64,000 bases of DNA, from contig NZ_JAERPO010000002.1 of the NCBI RefSeq assembly GCF_016734905.1, forward strand, positions 1,197,524 through 1,261,523. Reading direction: 5' to 3'. The position numbers were made by a program, and so were the translations under genes. The DNA is from Sphingopyxis jiangsuensis (GTDB lineage Bacteria; Pseudomonadota; Alphaproteobacteria; Sphingomonadales; Sphingomonadaceae). Shown piece after piece: positions 61,573-64,000 of this stretch. Below the pieces are notes generated by a model. That model was not told the DNA's origin, made no database searches, and worked only from the letters and a program-made list of their open reading frames with translations. The first letter of the stretch is position 1, and every line of letters starts with the position of its first letter.

Positions 61573-62376
61573 ATGAACCTCCAGGACATGTTCGGCCTCG
61601 ACGGCCGCATCGCTCTCGTCACCGGCGGCTCGCGCGGCATCGGCAAGATGATCGTCGAGGGCTATCTCGCCGCAGGCTGCGCGCGCGTTTACATCTCGGC
61701 GCGCAAGAGCGCGCAGATCGAGGAAGCCGTCGCCGACTTCGAAACGCGCTATCCGGGCAAGGTCGTCGGCCTCCCTGTCGACCTCTCGACCGTCGAAGGC
61801 TGTCGCGCGCTCGCCAAGGAGCTGGAGGCGCGCGAGCAAAGGCTCGACATCCTCGTCAACAATGCCGGCGCAGCATGGGGCGAGCCGTTCGAGGGCTTTC
61901 CCGAGGCGGGCTGGGACAAGGTGATGGACATCAATGTCAAATCGCCCTTCTTCCTGACGCAGGCGCTCCACGGATTGCTCAAGGCGGGCGGTACCCACGA
62001 TCGTCCGGCAAAGGTCATCAACATCGGCTCGATCGACGGCATGCGCCTCAATCCGTGGGAGACGTACAGCTATCATGCGTCGAAGGCGGCGATCCTCTAT
62101 TTGACCAAGCGCATGGCGGCGCGGCTCGTGCAGGATCATATCCTCGTCACCGCCATCGCCCCCGGCGCCTTCCAGTCGGACATGAACAAGGCCGCGCGCG
62201 ACCATGGCGATGCGGTCGCGAAAGCGATCCCGACGAAGCGCATCGGTGTGCCCGAGGACATGGCCGGCGCGGCCATCTTCCTCGCGTCAAAGGCGGGCGA
62301 TTACGTCGTTGGCGACACGATCACCGTCGACGGCGGACTCGTGCATGGCGATGTGCGGACGAGCATAGACGCCTGA
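61573..62376 (+). CDS. short-chain dehydrogenase/reductase (gluconate 5-dehydrogenase-like)
   Basis: The 267-residue SDR has TGGSRGIGKMIVEGYLAAG, NNAG, catalytic Ser in NIGSIDGMRL and YHASK, with C-terminal GDTITVDGGLVHG. ATG after AAAGGAGCC, which decides the start since the frame extends upstream into the repeat. Likely works on an acyl-CoA intermediate of the preceding dehydrogenases; the loose resemblance to gluconate/3-oxoacyl reductases does not fix the substrate. Confidence 0.87.
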   Translation: MNLQDMFGLDGRIALVTGGSRGIGKMIVEGYLAAGCARVYISARKSAQIEEAVADFETRYPGKVVGLPVDLSTVEGCRALAKELEAREQRLDILVNNAGAAWGEPFEGFPEAGWDKVMDINVKSPFFLTQALHGLLKAGGTHDRPAKVINIGSIDGMRLNPWETYSYHASKAAILYLTKRMAARLVQDHILVTAIAPGAFQSDMNKAARDHGDAVAKAIPTKRIGVPEDMAGAAIFLASKAGDYVVGDTITVDGGLVHGDVRTSIDA

Positions 62377-62385
62377 GGCGATCAC

Positions 62386-62480
62386 GTCATTGCGAGCGAA
62401 GCGAAGCAATCTCCAGCTAACCGATTGTTGCGCTGCCCGCTGTAGATTGCTTCACCCGGCGTTGCCGGGTTCGCAATGAC
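62386..62480. repeat. intergenic inverted repeat, family A copy 3
   Basis: GTCATTGCGA (62386-62395) and TCGCAATGAC (62471-62480) bound the element; the left part (GCGAAGCAATCTCCAGC) and the right CCCGGCGTTGCCGGG hairpin match the layout of 25415-25521. It follows the SDR gene. Confidence 0.78.
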
Positions 62481-62549
62481 GGTGTGCGGCGCAATTGACT
62501 CCCTCGCTCCTTGGTGTATTATTTAACTAACTCACCAAGGAGACCCGCC

Positions 62550-63074
62550 ATGCGCTTCGCTTATCTGATTGTCCCGACGCTCCTCCTCGCCGCGTGCGGG
62601 CAGGAGGAGAAATCCGAAGCAAAGGGCGACATCCCCGACGTCTCTATCAACGCGGGTGGCGATGGCGGCAATGTCGAGATCACCTCGGGCAAGGACGGCG
62701 GCAAGGTTCGCATCGGCGGCGACAAGGTTGCGATCAACATCGATATACCCGATTTCGTCGACCTCGATGTCGAGGGCGATTTCGATATCGACGGCGTTTC
62801 GCTCTACCCCGACAGCAAGGTGACCAAGGTCGACGTCAACGCCCGCGACCGGAAGGACGGTGCAAAGGCGACGGTGACGCTCGGCTTCACCTCGCCGGCG
62901 ACGCCTGCGGTCGCGGCCGACTGGATGGCCGCCGAATTCGCCAAAAAGGGCAAGACCGTGACGCGCAGCGGCAACAGCCTGTCGGGCACCGACGAGGATG
63001 GCGACGCCTTCACCATCGACTTCCGCCCCGACGGCGCGGCGTCAAAGGGCGAGGTGCGGATCATCTCGAAATAG
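62550..63074 (+). CDS. hypothetical lipoprotein
   Basis: The 174-residue product has a lipobox (PTLLLAACGQE) and then a Gly/Asp-rich beta-repeat-like region (INAGGDGGNVEITSGKDGGKVRIGGDKVAINIDIPDFVDLDVEGDFDIDG, key repeats GGDGG, GKDGG) followed by a globular C-terminal part (ATVTLGFTSPATPAVAADWMAAEFAKKG). No known family is recognised with confidence. ATG after CCAAGGAGA. It appears to be a single gene between the catabolic block and ppc. Confidence 0.78.
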   Translation: MRFAYLIVPTLLLAACGQEEKSEAKGDIPDVSINAGGDGGNVEITSGKDGGKVRIGGDKVAINIDIPDFVDLDVEGDFDIDGVSLYPDSKVTKVDVNARDRKDGAKATVTLGFTSPATPAVAADWMAAEFAKKGKTVTRSGNSLSGTDEDGDAFTIDFRPDGAASKGEVRIISK

Positions 63075-63120
63075 CCGGAGCGCCCACACACCTTCGCCGG
63101 GATGACGGAAGAGGAATTCT

Positions 63121-64000
63121 CTACCCGCTGTTCCGCAGCGCCGTCGCGATCGCGTTGATCGTCAGCTGGATGCCCTCGGCGATGCGCGGGTCGGTTTCGC
63201 CCGCGCGGTGACGCTTCATCAGCTCGATCTGCAAAAGGTTGAGCGGTTCGATATAGGGAAGTCGTAGCCGGATCGACGCTTCGAGCGCCGGGTTCTTTTC
63301 GAGCAGCCGCGACTGGCCGGTGATCTTGAGCAGCCCGTCGTGCGCGCGGTGCCAGCCGTCGCGGATGCGCGCGAAGATCGCATCATGTCCGTCGACCTCG
63401 CCCGCGAGCTCGGCATAGCGCGCCGCGATACCCATGTCGGACTTGGCGAGCACCATCTCCATGTTTCCGAGCAGCGCGGCAAAGAAGGGCGAGCTTTGCG
63501 CCATGTCGGCAAGCAGCGCCTGATCGTCGAACGCCGCGAACGCCTCGCCCGTGCCGTACCAGCCGGGCAGCATCGTGCGCGCCTGCGCCCAGCTGAACAC
63601 CCAGGGGATAGCGCGCAGATCCTCGATTGCCGTGCTCTTCTTGCGGCTCGACGGGCGCGATCCGATCTTGAGCGTCGCGATCTCGGCGATCGGCGTCATC
63701 GCGCGGAAGAAATCCTTGAACGCCGGGGTGCCATAGACAAGGTCGCGATAGGCGGCGAAGGCTGTGTCCGACAAAGCGTCCATCGCGGCCGTAAAGGTCT
63801 CGCTCGCATCGCCGCCAAGACTCTCGGGCTCGAGGCTCGCGAGCAGGCTCGCCGACACCATCGCCTCCAGGTTCGTCGCGGCGCTGTCGACGGTGCCATA
63901 TTTGGCGGCGATGACCTCGCCCTGTTCGGTGATGCGGATGCGTCCCTGCACCGTGCCCGCGGGCTGCGCGCGGATCGCGGCAAAGGCGCTGCCGCCGCCG
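63121..64000 (-). CDS. ppc: phosphoenolpyruvate carboxylase, 3' part (5' end beyond the window)
   Basis: PEP carboxylase makes oxaloacetate for anaplerosis. The open frame continues off the right edge and reads GGGSAFAAIRAQPAGTVQGRIRITEQGEVIAAKYG at its visible beginning (key part: TVQGRIRITEQGEVI), followed by LRAIPWVFSWAQARTMLPGWYGTG and LRLPYIEPLNLLQIELMKR, all strongly conserved in PEPC. It ends in NSG where NTG is usual. About 293 of the usual ~900 residues are here. Confidence 0.96.
   Translation of the reverse strand, partial: GGGSAFAAIRAQPAGTVQGRIRITEQGEVIAAKYGTVDSAATNLEAMVSASLLASLEPESLGGDASETFTAAMDALSDTAFAAYRDLVYGTPAFKDFFRAMTPIAEIATLKIGSRPSSRKKSTAIEDLRAIPWVFSWAQARTMLPGWYGTGEAFAAFDDQALLADMAQSSPFFAALLGNMEMVLAKSDMGIAARYAELAGEVDGHDAIFARIRDGWHRAHDGLLKITGQSRLLEKNPALEASIRLRLPYIEPLNLLQIELMKRHRAGETDPRIAEGIQLTINAIATALRNSG

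Noticed and set aside
63091..63120. A family B repeat copy after the lipoprotein gene
   Set aside because: Only a half-arm (GCCGGGATGACGG) is present with no partner arm, so I list it as a relic rather than a feature.

Overview
The window is a GC-rich chromosomal segment of an alphaproteobacterium. Gene content and style point to the Sphingomonadaceae, and Sphingopyxis or a close relative is my best guess: a compact fli cluster, an imuA-imuB-dnaE2 cassette with a GTTC-N7-GTTC LexA box, a Caulobacter/Xanthomonas-type TonB receptor, frequent ATGA/GTGA gene overlaps, and many acyl-CoA dehydrogenases and short-chain dehydrogenases. The genus is inferred from gene content; no 16S rRNA gene is present. 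I saw no tRNA, rRNA, CRISPR array, prophage or transposase gene, and no gene-free stretch longer than 300 bases.

Region 1 (1-14.5 kb) is flagellar. Fifteen genes, fliE-fliF-fliG-fliH-fliI-fliJ-fliK-fliL-fliM-fliN-fliO-fliP-fliQ-fliR-flhB, lie on the minus strand, nearly all touching or overlapping. A well-matched sigma-54 promoter stands in front of fliE. fliD follows flhB, and fliC is divergent from fliE; both carry the same sigma-28-like promoter (CTTAAW-N14-GCCGTTA). The layout implies an early sigma-54 basal-body/export operon and late FliA-driven filament genes. A partial gene at the left edge may be fliS.

Region 2 (14.6-20.1 kb) is the SOS mutagenesis cassette imuA-imuB-dnaE2, with a LexA box over the imuA ribosome-binding site.

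Region 3 (20.2-39.6 kb) is a pectin/galacturonate utilisation locus. It holds a LacI regulator, an RpiB-family isomerase (probably standing in for KduI), KduD, KdgK, two exported esterases, an exported cupin, a pectate lyase, a TonB receptor, a Tat-exported GH43, altronate dehydratase (UxaA), a 2-keto-4-pentenoate hydratase-like protein, hexuronate transporter ExuT, uronate isomerase UxaC and a mannitol-dehydrogenase-family reductase (UxaB-like). Five copies of a palindrome around ACCGGT (GACACCGGTGTC or GACACCGGTTAC) lie only in the three divergent promoter regions and define a local regulon. Together the genes predict release of unsaturated and saturated galacturonate, uptake, and two branches meeting at 2-keto-3-deoxygluconate, which KdgK phosphorylates.

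Region 4 (39.6-47.6 kb) has a LysR gene divergent from a valine degradation operon: mmsA, two small lipoproteins, a RidA protein, isobutyryl-CoA dehydrogenase, 3-hydroxyisobutyryl-CoA hydrolase, enoyl-CoA hydratase, a tiny membrane protein and mmsB. This covers isobutyryl-CoA to propionyl-CoA.

Region 5 (47.8-62.4 kb) is fatty/aryl acyl-CoA catabolism: a FadB-like bifunctional enzyme, a beta-lactamase-fold esterase, four short-chain dehydrogenases, an APH-type kinase and an ACAD10/11-type dehydrogenase (a possible split 4-hydroxyacyl-CoA module), a zinc alcohol dehydrogenase, a GPH-type transporter and a paired set of acyl-CoA dehydrogenases. Two promoter regions here share a TTACG-N4-CGTAA-type operator. 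Three families of short intergenic inverted repeats are scattered from 25 kb onward. The right edge holds a lipoprotein gene and the 3' part of ppc (PEP carboxylase).
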